From the NCBI GenBank assembly GCA_017432345.1, contig JAFRJI010000002.1:1-64000 (forward strand): DNA of 64,000 nt, read 5' to 3'. Shown here piece by piece: positions 16,737 to 25,468 of this stretch. The translations under genes and the position numbers were made by a program. The notes beneath the pieces were generated by a model. The model worked only from the letters and a program-made list of their open reading frames with translations. It was not told where the DNA came from and made no database searches. Every line of letters starts with the position of its first letter. Position 1 is the stretch's first letter. This stretch comes from Bacillota bacterium (GTDB taxonomy: Bacteria; Bacillota; Clostridia; Peptostreptococcales; Anaerovoracaceae).

Positions 16737-16823
16737 GCCGGCTTGATGGAATTGGCAGACGTGCGGGACTCAAAATCCCGTGGTGGCAACACCGTGTGGG
16801 TTCGACCCCCACAGCCGGCACCA
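16737..16823 (+). tRNA. tRNA-Leu (anticodon CAA)
   Basis: An 87-base class II tRNA with encoded CCA. The acceptor stem is GCCGGCT/AGCCGGC, the anticodon stem CGGGA/TCCCG encloses CTCAAAA, and a long variable arm (TGGTGGCAACACCGTG) precedes the T-arm. It reads UUG. No terminator separates it from yajC 45 bases downstream, so read-through into yajC is likely. Confidence 0.95.
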
Positions 16824-16868
16824 TGATATCGTATAAATTTTCATTTGAAATAAGGAGGAAAAAATAGT

Positions 16869-17387
16869 ATGGGCGGAAGTTCGATGATGTCGATTGGGAT
16901 CCTGATCTTATTGCTGGTTGTTATGTACTTCCTGATGATCAGACCGCAGAAGAAGAGAGAAAAAGAAACGAACGCGATGAGAGCAGGCCTGCAGGTCGGA
17001 GATGAGATCGTAACGATCGGAGGCATTTGCGCGAAGGTCGTCAAGACGAAGGAAGAGACGATCATCGTGCAGGTTGGATCGGACAAGGTCAAGCTCGAGA
17101 TGATGCGCTGGTCCGTATCAAAAGTCGTCAAAGAAGGTCCTCGTCACATTGACAGAGCAGCAGACGACTTTGATGAAGTAGCTGACGCGGAAGAAAATGA
17201 AGCGAGAAAAGGCAAACCAAAGAGAATGAAGAAGGCTGCTCCGGTCGTGGAGGAAGAACCGGTCGTTGAAGAGCCAGTCGTCGAAGAAGCTCCGGCGGAA
17301 GACGTTGTCGTAGGAGAGCCTGTGGAAGAAGCTGCTGAAGAAGTAGTGGAAGCTGCAGAAGAAGTAGTCGAGGCCGTCGAAGAATAA
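16869..17387 (+). CDS. yajC: YajC, preprotein translocase accessory subunit, with acidic tail
   Basis: A 172-residue protein. Residues 1-90 are a normal YajC: one N-terminal transmembrane helix, RPQKKREKE at the membrane exit and a VGDEIVTIGGI barrel. The remaining 80 residues are an added tail, first basic (RKGKPKRMKKA), then a repetitive Glu/Val/Ala stretch of VVEE-type units. YajC joins SecDF in assisting SecYEG export. AAGGAGGA lies upstream of the ATG. SecDF, which carries a similar acidic tail, follows only after an 870-base non-coding gap. Confidence 0.92.
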   Translation: MGGSSMMSIGILILLLVVMYFLMIRPQKKREKETNAMRAGLQVGDEIVTIGGICAKVVKTKEETIIVQVGSDKVKLEMMRWSVSKVVKEGPRHIDRAADDFDEVADAEENEARKGKPKRMKKAAPVVEEEPVVEEPVVEEAPAEDVVVGEPVEEAAEEVVEAAEEVVEAVEE

Positions 17388-17420
17388 TTCGTCACGCGAA
17401 TTATATATCCTTGCAAATTG

Positions 17421-17454
17421 CTGTTGCACCGATATCGGTGCAACAGTTTTTTTT
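17421..17454 (+). terminator. Strong intrinsic terminator of yajC
   Basis: A perfect 26-base palindrome (CTGTTGCACCGAT and its complement, 17421-17446) is followed by eight T. Confidence 0.9.
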
Positions 17455-18184
17455 GTGGCCTGTTCGCCTTCCGATGGGCTCACAGAGTCTGCCAATGTCG
17501 CGCGCCCACTCTTATAGCTGACTGCACCGGCCACACGTCGCAACCGGCAGTCAGCGATCGGCGCGCTCTGACAAACCGGAGGATTACGGGGAAATAGGTA
17601 TAAGACATTTTTTTTACAGAATCTCCACCGATTTATCTTCATTATGTCATTAGCGTGTGGTATCGGTGGAAGAGAAAAGGGATTTTAACCGACAAGTCCA
17701 CCGAATTTGAAAGTAATAATCCTTAATCGTGGATAGCGGTGGACGGTATGGTAAGGATCAAAGGTGTTCGTCCACTCCAATAGGTGGAAAGGGTGATGAA
17801 ATATAAAAATTGGTGGACGAGCCATATAACCGAAGCACAGAGACTCCACCGATATGTCACGAAAAGGGATAAATAACTCATATCGGTGGAATAACAGAAT
17901 GCGCGGGTCTGTGGGTAACCAAGGAAGGCGGTGGGCAGGTGCTGCGAAGCCCCAGCTGTCCACGGTCAGACGCCGGTTATCCATGGGCACACGCATATAG
18001 GCAGTAGGGTGGTATGATCCGTCCGCTCCGAGCACGCCGCGCTGGCCGCCGGTGCCTATTGAAAACCGGCGCGGACAGCTGTATGGCGAGCGCGATCGTC
18101 AAGCGGAATCCCGTTCGCCCGATTGGAGGCGAATGGGGAGTTTCTTGTACTGTTAAAAAGACAGTATTTTCAACGGAAACACAC
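17455..18184 (+). other. Gene-free, heavily structured region between yajC and secDF
   Basis: About 730 bases with no credible ORF. Besides the four-hairpin array, it holds a nested stem at 17500-17566 (GCGCGCC/GGCGCGC outside, GCTGACTG/CAGTCAGC and CCGG/CCGG inside). A long stem spans 17954-18080 (AGCTGTCC/GGACAGCT, CGCCGGTT/AACCGGCG, then ATAGGCA/TGCCTAT). A TTCGCC/GGCGAA hairpin lies at 18114-18133 and TACTGT/ACAGTA plus TTTTC at 18148-18170. This could be a large structured RNA or a mobile repeat cluster. No promoter for it is obvious. Confidence 0.55.
17624..17890. repeat. Array A: four inverted-repeat units, 73-74 base period
   Basis: Left arms start at 17624, 17697, 17771 and 17845, and right arms end at 17670, 17743, 17817 and 17890. 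The arms are TCCACCGAT/ATCGGTGGA, GTCCACCG/CGGTGGAC, TCGTCCAC(TC)CAAT/ATTGGTGGACGA and TCCACCGATATG/CATATCGGTGGA. Each unit spans 46-47 bases with an unrelated loop of about 22-31 bases, and units are joined by unrelated linkers of about 26 bases. Confidence 0.8.
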
Positions 18185-18213
18185 TTGTTTAGAATCCGAA
18201 ATCGTAGTAGAAT
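18185..18213 (+). promoter_or_regulatory. Candidate promoter for secDF
   Basis: -35 TTGTTT (18185-18190), a 17-base spacer and -10 TAGAAT (18208-18213), about 48 bases before the chosen ATG. It implies independent transcription from yajC. Confidence 0.5.
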
Positions 18214-18261
18214 ATACATTATGATTTAATGGATAAGTCTGTAAAAAAATCGGAGGAAATA

Positions 18262-20808
18262 ATGAGTTACAGAGTAAGACAAGTTTTAGCAATTTTAATC
18301 GTTCTTATCGTCGCGTTTGGATGGTTAATCACCGTGAAAGGCATCGGCCCAATCGACTCGATCAAAGACCGTATGAGCCTCGGCCTTGACATCAAGGGCG
18401 GTGTATACGTAGTAATGGAAGCCGATAAGAATGACATCGCAAAGTATTCAGATGACGAGCTGCGGGAAGTCATGGAACAGACCCAGACCGTTATCGAAAA
18501 CCGTATCAATGCGAATGGTCTCGGTGAGCCGACGATCACCATTGAAGGAAAGAACCGGCTGCGTGTCGAGATACCGGAGGTAGAAGACCCGGAGGAGGCC
18601 ATCGAGCTCATCGGCGCCACAGCCAAGCTGCAGTTCATGCTGGCTGACGGCACGGTTGTTTTGGAAGGTGAAAATGTCAAGAACGCTGAAGCCGGCCGTG
18701 ACGATCAGTCCACCGGATACGCCGTCAACCTGAAGTTCGACAGCAAGGGCGCGGACAAGTTCGGTGAGGCGACCACCAAAGCCTACAACGGGGAAGTCAC
18801 ATCCACCATGGATGGCGTAGGCAGCGGAGCCATCGCCATCGTGCTGGACGGCAACATCATTTCGGCGCCGAACGTCAACGAACCGATCCTGGGAGGCAGA
18901 TGTTCCATCACCGGCGACTTCACACAGGAAGAAGCACAGCTGCTAGCTGCGCAGATCAACGGTGGTTCGCTGCCGATCACATTGACCGAAGTCACGTCCT
19001 CGGTACAGTCGGCGAGCATCGGCTACAAAGCACTGGAAATGAGTGTGTACGCCGGCCTGATCGGCCTGCTGCTGATCCTGCTCCTGATGCTCTATGTATA
19101 TAGGGGACTCGGACTGGCGGCGGACATCGCATTGCTGCTTTACGTAGTACTCATTCTCAATATCATGGCGTACATGGGCAACGTGCTGACCCTGCCTGGT
19201 ATCGCAGGTATCATCGTCGGTATCGGTATGGCCGTCGACGCCAACGTTATCATATTCTCGAGAATACGGGAGGAAATCATGCTCGGCAGGACGGTCCGCG
19301 TCGCTACGGACACCGGTTCGAAACGCGCGATGACCACCATTGTCGACTCTCAGATCACAACCCTGATCGCTGCGGTCATCCTGTACGAGATCGGTACCAG
19401 CGCTGTAAAGGGCTTCGCCTACACGTTCATGATCAGTATCATCATCAGTATCTTCACGGCGGTATTCATTACCCAGCTGTACGTGAAGCTGTTTGCTGAT
19501 ACAGAACGGTTCCAGAAGAAGACCTTCTTCGGTGTCCGCGAAAACAACACCGCGGTATTCGCCCTCAAGAGAGTACTGCCGGTCATGAGTAAGAGAAAGA
19601 TCTTCTACTGCATTTCGGCAGGCATCCTGATCATCGGATTGGCCTTCGGACTGATCCGCGGTCTCAACTATGGTATCGACTTCACCGGCGGTACCATGAT
19701 CCAGATGGATATGGGCAAGCAGGTCAAGATCTCCGAAGTGGAGAAGACGCTGGCTCCGTTCAATCTTGATCCGGAAATCATTTATGCAGGCTCCGATAAT
19801 TCACAGATTGTAATACGTACTATTGAATCCTTGGAAAAGGCAGAACGTGCGGAAGTCATCGATGCCATCAATGAAGAGTTTGGCACCACCGATGAAGACG
19901 TACTGGCCGAAGAATTCTTCGGGCCGTCCGTCGGTAAGGAACTTCGAAACAACGCGATACTGGCAATCATCATAGCCGCGATATGTATGATGATCTACAT
20001 CCGTATCCGGTTCCGGCAGTGGAAATTCGGCGGCGCGTCGATGCTCGGTGTATTGCATGACGTACTGATCGTCATCTCGTTCTACGCCATATTCGGCATC
20101 ACGGTCAACAACCCGTTCATCGCCGGTATCCTGACGGTTGTCGGTTACTCGATCAACGATACCATCGTAATCTTCGACAGAATACGTGAAAATATACGGT
20201 ACATGAAACGCGGCACGCTGATGGAAACCATCGACCAGAGTATTTCACAGACCTTCGGTCGTTCCCTCATGACATCCATTACCACCATCATCGTCATGGT
20301 GCCGATGGTCATCATGGCAGGCAGTGCCATCCGCGAATTCGTATTCCCGCTGATGGTCGGTGTCATCGCCGGTACGTATTCCTCCATCTGCGTCTGCTCG
20401 CCGATCTACTATGAACTGGGCAGAGGCGGCAGAACGTCCGAATACCAGAAGCAGATCCGCGAAGCCGAAAAGAAGGCCACGAAGAAGGGCAAGAAGGCAT
20501 ATCCGGGACTGCCGAAGAAGACCACCGTCAAGAAGTCCAAGGCCGAAGACGCCAAGGTCCTCGAGAACGAAGTACTCGAACCAATGGTCGAAGAACCGAT
20601 CGTCGAAGCCGAAGCAAAGGCCCTCGAGACGGAAGCGGTAGAAGCTGTGGAAACAGCAGAACCGGCTGCAGAAGCAGTCGAGGCCGTTGAGGCCGAGGCT
20701 GTTGAAGCTGCAGAGGCACCGGAACCGAAAGCGCCGGTGGCCAACAACAAGGCGAACGTGAACAAGAAACGTTCCAAGAGATACGTCAAGGGAAATCAGA
20801 ATAACTAG
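18262..20808 (+). CDS. secDF: SecDF fusion protein, protein export motor
   Basis: An 848-residue fusion of SecD (about 1-410) and SecF (about 440-750), as in many Bacillota. ATG 18262 was chosen because GGAGGA lies 7 bases upstream; an ATG at 18229 has no ribosome site. Visible features are the LGLDIKGGVYVVME P1 start, the GIGMAVDANVIIFSRIREE segment of SecD helix 4, a second LNYGIDFTGGTMIQ domain, and SINDTIVIFDRIREN in SecF. The last 95 residues are an added tail, basic then Glu/Ala-rich (EAVEAVE-type), ending KKRSKRYVKGNQNN. It uses the proton gradient to pull exported proteins through SecYEG. Confidence 0.93.
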   Translation: MSYRVRQVLAILIVLIVAFGWLITVKGIGPIDSIKDRMSLGLDIKGGVYVVMEADKNDIAKYSDDELREVMEQTQTVIENRINANGLGEPTITIEGKNRLRVEIPEVEDPEEAIELIGATAKLQFMLADGTVVLEGENVKNAEAGRDDQSTGYAVNLKFDSKGADKFGEATTKAYNGEVTSTMDGVGSGAIAIVLDGNIISAPNVNEPILGGRCSITGDFTQEEAQLLAAQINGGSLPITLTEVTSSVQSASIGYKALEMSVYAGLIGLLLILLLMLYVYRGLGLAADIALLLYVVLILNIMAYMGNVLTLPGIAGIIVGIGMAVDANVIIFSRIREEIMLGRTVRVATDTGSKRAMTTIVDSQITTLIAAVILYEIGTSAVKGFAYTFMISIIISIFTAVFITQLYVKLFADTERFQKKTFFGVRENNTAVFALKRVLPVMSKRKIFYCISAGILIIGLAFGLIRGLNYGIDFTGGTMIQMDMGKQVKISEVEKTLAPFNLDPEIIYAGSDNSQIVIRTIESLEKAERAEVIDAINEEFGTTDEDVLAEEFFGPSVGKELRNNAILAIIIAAICMMIYIRIRFRQWKFGGASMLGVLHDVLIVISFYAIFGITVNNPFIAGILTVVGYSINDTIVIFDRIRENIRYMKRGTLMETIDQSISQTFGRSLMTSITTIIVMVPMVIMAGSAIREFVFPLMVGVIAGTYSSICVCSPIYYELGRGGRTSEYQKQIREAEKKATKKGKKAYPGLPKKTTVKKSKAEDAKVLENEVLEPMVEEPIVEAEAKALETEAVEAVETAEPAAEAVEAVEAEAVEAAEAPEPKAPVANNKANVNKKRSKRYVKGNQNN

Positions 20809-20820
20809 TTATAACTGCCT

Positions 20821-23028
20821 ATGAAACGAAAATCAGAATTTCTTAAGACAATTCAAGACCAGAATCCAAACTACGACATGGAACTGATCGGCAAAGCCTA
20901 CGATGTCGCCGAGGAGATGCACCGCGGCCAGCTGCGCAAATCGGGGGAACCATACCTGATCCACCCGATGGCGGTCGCGGAGATCCTGGCGGGTCTCGGC
21001 ATGGACGACGCGACCATCGTCGCCGGGCTTTTACATGACGTGGTAGAGGATACGCCATACACGGAAGAAGAGATGAGAAAGGACTTCGGTGACGAGATCA
21101 CTCTTCTCGTTGATGGTGTCACGAAACTGGGTACCTTGAAGTCGGCCAGCAACGAAGAGCGACAGGTGGAGAACCTCCGTAAGATGTTCCTGGCCATGTC
21201 GAAGGATATAAGGGTTCTGATCATCAAACTTTCCGACCGGCTCCATAACCTGCGCACCATCAATTACATGACGCATGACAAGATCATAGAGAAGTGCCAG
21301 GAAACATTGGATATCTATGCACCGCTGGCGGCCCGTCTCGGTATCTATTCCATGAAGATGGAGCTGGAGGACATCGCGCTCAAGTTCCTGCATCCGGAAG
21401 CCTACTACGATCTGGCGGAACAGGTCAGCGAACGGAAGGAAGAGCGGGAAGAAGTCATCAATCACGTCGTCGACCGCATCCGGACGTCACTGGATGAGAT
21501 CGGCATCAAACATGAGATCTACGGCAGATCAAAGCACTTCTACAGTATCTACAAAAAGATGCAGTACCAGCACAAGACCATCGATGAGATATTCGATCTT
21601 CTGGCAGTCCGGATCATCGTGGAAACGGTCCGTGATTGCTATGCTGTGCTTGGGCTCGTCCACACCATGTGGAAACCGATCCCGGGCCGGTTCAAGGACT
21701 ACATCGCCATGCCGAAGCCGAACATGTACCAGTCGCTCCATACGACGGTCATCGGTGATACGGGCAAACCGTTCGAGATCCAAATCCGGACCTGGGAAAT
21801 GCACCGCATCGCGGAATACGGTATCGCAGCCCACTGGAAGTACAAAGAAGGTGTCGCCAGCGACAAGGAGGAAGTGAAGCTTTCCTGGCTGCGGCAGGCC
21901 CTGGAATGGCAAAAGGACGTCAAGGATCCGAAGGAATTCATGGAATCACTGAAGATGGATCTGTTCTCCAACCAGGTATTCGTATTCACCCCGCAGGGTG
22001 AAGTCATCGAACTGCCGGCCGGCGCCACTCCGCTGGACTTCGCGTTCAAGATCCACTCGGACGTCGGCTGCAAATGCGTCGGCGCAAAGGTGGACGGGAA
22101 AATGGTCACCATCGACCACGAACTGGAGAACGGGAACATCGTCGAGATCGTCACTTCCGCCAACGCGGCGGGACCGAGCATCGACTGGCTGAAGATCGCC
22201 AAGAGCAGCTCGGCACGGAACAAGATCCGCCAGTGGCTGAAGAAAGAGAACAAGAGCGATTCCATCGACAAGGGCAAAGACCTCTTCAACCAGTACTTGC
22301 GGAAGAAGGGGCTGGATCCGCGGTTATTACTCCGCAACGCCTACATCTCCAAAGCCCTGCGGGAGCTGGAGATCAAGAACTCCGACGAACTGTACACGCA
22401 GCTCAGCTACGGCGGAAACTTCCAGACGAAGGTCGCGTCTCTGCTGAAAAAATACTACGACGAAGAGCACCAGATCGAAGCGGACAAAAAAGAGCAGTCC
22501 CTCATGGACGATCTGAACGAGATCAGCGAGAAGACCAGCAAGCGGGCGGAACAGGAAAAGCATCTCCGCAAGGACGAGTCCGGTGTCATGGTCGACGGCC
22601 TGGACAACCTGATGATCCGCATGGCCAACTGCTGCAGCCCGGTGCCGGGAGATGAAATCATCGGCTACATCACCAAGGGCCGCGGCATCACGGTCCACCG
22701 CAAGGACTGCGACAATATCAAAGCCCTTCCGCCGGAAGAGAGAGACCGGCTCATCGAAGTCGTCTGGGATCCGGACAAGACGGAAACGGAATTCGCCGGC
22801 GAGGTGTGCATCATCACCAAGGACCAGAAGGGCATGATCTCGAACATCTCGAAGATCTGCGAAGATATGGACGTCCGCATCATCGGACTGAACGCCCGGG
22901 AATACAAGGACGAGACCTACCGGATCGACCTGAAGCTCATGGTTAAGAACAAGGATCAGATCGAAAAGATCTGCCGTTCCTTCAAGAACATACCGGGCAT
23001 CGTTGAGGCGTACCGGTTGAGAGCGTAA
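20821..23028 (+). CDS. relA: RelA/SpoT-type (p)ppGpp synthetase/hydrolase
   Basis: A 735-residue bifunctional stringent-response enzyme. The hydrolase HD motif is H72-D73 (LLHDVVEDT), the synthetase domain (about 230-350) carries RSKHFYSIYKKM and LLAVRIIV, and a TGS domain begins near 380 (VFVFTPQGEVIELP). A conserved cysteine domain (MANCCSPVPGDEIIGYITKGRG) and a C-terminal ACT domain follow. The full hydrolase motif argues for both activities. It starts 12 bases after secDF and lies 4 bases ahead of dtd, the common Bacillota order. Confidence 0.95.
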   Translation: MKRKSEFLKTIQDQNPNYDMELIGKAYDVAEEMHRGQLRKSGEPYLIHPMAVAEILAGLGMDDATIVAGLLHDVVEDTPYTEEEMRKDFGDEITLLVDGVTKLGTLKSASNEERQVENLRKMFLAMSKDIRVLIIKLSDRLHNLRTINYMTHDKIIEKCQETLDIYAPLAARLGIYSMKMELEDIALKFLHPEAYYDLAEQVSERKEEREEVINHVVDRIRTSLDEIGIKHEIYGRSKHFYSIYKKMQYQHKTIDEIFDLLAVRIIVETVRDCYAVLGLVHTMWKPIPGRFKDYIAMPKPNMYQSLHTTVIGDTGKPFEIQIRTWEMHRIAEYGIAAHWKYKEGVASDKEEVKLSWLRQALEWQKDVKDPKEFMESLKMDLFSNQVFVFTPQGEVIELPAGATPLDFAFKIHSDVGCKCVGAKVDGKMVTIDHELENGNIVEIVTSANAAGPSIDWLKIAKSSSARNKIRQWLKKENKSDSIDKGKDLFNQYLRKKGLDPRLLLRNAYISKALRELEIKNSDELYTQLSYGGNFQTKVASLLKKYYDEEHQIEADKKEQSLMDDLNEISEKTSKRAEQEKHLRKDESGVMVDGLDNLMIRMANCCSPVPGDEIIGYITKGRGITVHRKDCDNIKALPPEERDRLIEVVWDPDKTETEFAGEVCIITKDQKGMISNISKICEDMDVRIIGLNAREYKDETYRIDLKLMVKNKDQIEKICRSFKNIPGIVEAYRLRA

Positions 23029-23032
23029 CGAT

Positions 23033-23482
23033 ATGAGAGCAGTCGTACAGAGAGTGAAACACAGCGCCGTCACGGTAGACAATCAAGTGACAGGTGAGAT
23101 AAACAAAGGCCTGATGGTCCTGATTGGGGTCAAAAAAGGCGACACGGAAAAAGATGCAGAGTACATCGCGCACAAGATCGCGGCGCTCCGCATCTTTGAT
23201 GATGAAAACGGCGTGATGAACGTCAATATAAAGGACAGCGGCGGCGATATCCTGGCGGTCTCCCAGTTCACGCTTCTGGGGGATGCGCGCAAAGGCAACC
23301 GCCCGAGCTATTTCGACGCGGCGGGACCGGAAGAGGCCAACGCCCTGTACCGCCTCGTTATCGACAAATTGAAACTGGACGGACTGCACGTGGAGGAGGG
23401 CATCTTCCAGACGGAGATGCTCGTCGACATCGCCAACGACGGTCCGGTCACGATATTGCTGGACAGCGAGAAGCTGTTCTAA
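23033..23482 (+). CDS. dtd: D-aminoacyl-tRNA deacylase
   Basis: A 149-residue protein of standard length that removes wrongly charged D-amino acids from tRNA. The family's two active-site signatures are clear: SQFTLLGDARKGNRPSYFDAAGP near residue 80 and the terminal GPVTILLDS containing the Gly-cisPro motif. The gene starts 4 bases after relA, as in many Bacillota. Confidence 0.95.
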   Translation: MRAVVQRVKHSAVTVDNQVTGEINKGLMVLIGVKKGDTEKDAEYIAHKIAALRIFDDENGVMNVNIKDSGGDILAVSQFTLLGDARKGNRPSYFDAAGPEEANALYRLVIDKLKLDGLHVEEGIFQTEMLVDIANDGPVTILLDSEKLF

Positions 23483-23492
23483 AGGAGACATT

Positions 23493-24116
23493 ATGCAGAT
23501 ACTGAGCCTTACCACGGGGATAATAGGAACGAATTCCTACTTCACCTATGATGAGGAAACGAACAAAGGATTTCTCGTCGATCCGGGCGGCTACTACAAA
23601 GCCCTCACAGACAAGATCCATGAACTCGGATTGGACATGGAATACATCATTCTGACCCACGGGCACGCCGACCATATCATGGGCGTGGCGGAATTCCAAC
23701 GGGATTTCCCAGACGCCAAGATCGTGGCTAGCAAAGCCGAAGCGCAGATGCTGGCGGACGAGAGCTTTAACATGAGCGAACAGTTCGGGCGTCCGACCTC
23801 CATCGTGGCGGACATCAGCGTGGAGGACGGGGACACCCTCCAGGTGGGCAATCTGAACCTGGAGTTCCTGATGACGCCGGGCCATTCGCCGGGCGGCATG
23901 TGCATCTACATCGCGGAAGAGAACACGCTCTTCAGCGGCGACACTTTGTTCTACACATCCATCGGGCGGACGGATTTCCCGGGTTGTTCCTTCAACGAGC
24001 TGGCCAAATCCATCCACGAGAAACTGTGGCCGCTGCCGGATGAAACGCAGGTGTTCCCGGGCCACATGGGACCGACCCAGATCGGATTCGAGAAACAGCA
24101 CAACCCATTTGTATAG
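23493..24116 (+). CDS. MBL-fold metallohydrolase (glyoxalase II-like)
   Basis: A 207-residue metallo-beta-lactamase-fold enzyme with H56-x-H58-x-D60-H61 (THGHADH), a later GHSPGG histidine, and a metal-bridging Asp in LFSGDTLF. The final FPGHMGP histidine is also present. The family hydrolyses thioesters such as S-lactoylglutathione or other small molecules; no glutathione genes are nearby, so the substrate is open. AAAGGAG precedes the ATG, and it sits between dtd and hemZ in the typical Clostridia operon. Confidence 0.9.
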   Translation: MQILSLTTGIIGTNSYFTYDEETNKGFLVDPGGYYKALTDKIHELGLDMEYIILTHGHADHIMGVAEFQRDFPDAKIVASKAEAQMLADESFNMSEQFGRPTSIVADISVEDGDTLQVGNLNLEFLMTPGHSPGGMCIYIAEENTLFSGDTLFYTSIGRTDFPGCSFNELAKSIHEKLWPLPDETQVFPGHMGPTQIGFEKQHNPFV

Positions 24117-24124
24117 AACGTGCC

Positions 24125-25468
24125 GTGGTTAGATTCAAGTTCAACGGAATAGAAAACACGAACCAATACGAGGAACTGATCAAGGTCTTTCTCCAGCCGG
24201 GGGAATACGAAATCAGCGCCTCTGAGGCCGAATATATTTACGAGTACACAGGAGACAAGGATGCGGTAAAACGCCGCTTATACAGCGATCTGGCGGCTCT
24301 CACGGGCAAGCGTCCGAAGTGGGGGATCCTCACCGGGATACGACCGGTGAAATTGGCCGGCGAACTGCAGAAAAGCTGCACTCATCCGGCAGAGGTCCTT
24401 CAGAAGGATTACTACCTCCACGACAGCAAAGCGGCCCTGACGAAGGAGATCCTGGACTACCAGCGGGCGGTCTGCGGCGCGCCGGAAGAGGGGAGTATGT
24501 CGGTCTACATCGGCATCCCATTCTGTCCGACAAGATGTCTCTACTGCTCTTTCACTTCCAACCAGGTGGGGGAGAGCGAGATCATCCGATACCTGGAGGC
24601 GCTCCACAAGGAGATCGAAGCCTGCGGCGCGATGCTCCGGCAGGACGGCAAGAAACACCCGATCGAATCGGTCTACTTTGGCGGCGGCACCCCGACCACA
24701 CTGTCGGCGGAGCAGTTGGACGCGCTCCTGACCCACACTGCAAAATTCTTCGATCTATCAAAAATCCGGGAATATACGGTGGAAGCGGGCCGGCCGGACA
24801 CGATCACTAAAGACAAGAGCGACGTGTTGCTGTCCCATGGCGTGGACCGGATCAGCATCAATCCCCAGACCATGAAGCAGCGGACGTTGGAACTGATCGG
24901 CCGGAAGCACACGGTGGAGGATGTTTACAAAGCATTCGAGATCGCCAAAGCATGCGGCGTGCCGACCATCAACACGGACCTTATCGCCGGACTGCCGGAA
25001 GAGACCCACGAAGACTTTTTGCAGAACCTGCAGGAGATCTTGAAACTGGGGGCGGACAACATCACGCTGCACACCCTGGCCGTCAAGCGGGCTTCCAAAC
25101 TAAAGGAACTCGATGAGAACTTCAACTACAAGGACGAACTGCTGCGGGAAATGATGCTGCGGGACGCCCATGAGATCCTGCGAAGCGAGGGATACCGGCC
25201 GTATTATCTCTACCGGCAGAAGCACACCTCGGGAAACACCGAGAACACAGGATTCTGCAAAGACGATAAGGCATCGATCTACAACGTACGGATCATGGAA
25301 GAAGCGCAGACGATCCTGGCGTTGGGCGCCGGCGGGATCAGCAAAGTCTATTACCCGGAGAAGAACCGCCTGGAACGCATCGCGAACGTTTCAAATTATG
25401 AAATATATATACAGCGCATCGACGAAATGATCGAACGCAAAAGAACAGGAGGAATCACAGAATGTTAA
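24125..25468 (+). CDS. hemZ: HemZ-type radical SAM coproporphyrinogen oxidase-like protein
   Basis: A 447-residue radical SAM protein starting with GTG at 24125. The Fe-S cysteines are C134, C138 and C141 (FCPTRCLYCSF), preceded by a 120-residue N-terminal domain typical of HemZ, and YFGGGTPTTL binds AdoMet. HemZ was assigned as an oxygen-independent coproporphyrinogen III oxidase in Bacillus, but many HemN-like proteins have other roles, and no haem genes lie here. It overlaps hisS by 7 bases. Confidence 0.85.
   Translation: MVRFKFNGIENTNQYEELIKVFLQPGEYEISASEAEYIYEYTGDKDAVKRRLYSDLAALTGKRPKWGILTGIRPVKLAGELQKSCTHPAEVLQKDYYLHDSKAALTKEILDYQRAVCGAPEEGSMSVYIGIPFCPTRCLYCSFTSNQVGESEIIRYLEALHKEIEACGAMLRQDGKKHPIESVYFGGGTPTTLSAEQLDALLTHTAKFFDLSKIREYTVEAGRPDTITKDKSDVLLSHGVDRISINPQTMKQRTLELIGRKHTVEDVYKAFEIAKACGVPTINTDLIAGLPEETHEDFLQNLQEILKLGADNITLHTLAVKRASKLKELDENFNYKDELLREMMLRDAHEILRSEGYRPYYLYRQKHTSGNTENTGFCKDDKASIYNVRIMEEAQTILALGAGGISKVYYPEKNRLERIANVSNYEIYIQRIDEMIERKRTGGITEC

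Noticed and set aside
17624..17890. CRISPR array
   Set aside because: Repeats are only 8-12 bases, alternate in orientation, and no cas genes are in the window; units are hairpin arms, not direct repeats.
17685..18219. Minus-strand open frames of 116 and 80 codons in the yajC-secDF gap
   Set aside because: They run through the hairpin array and nested stems, have no ribosome site and resemble no family.
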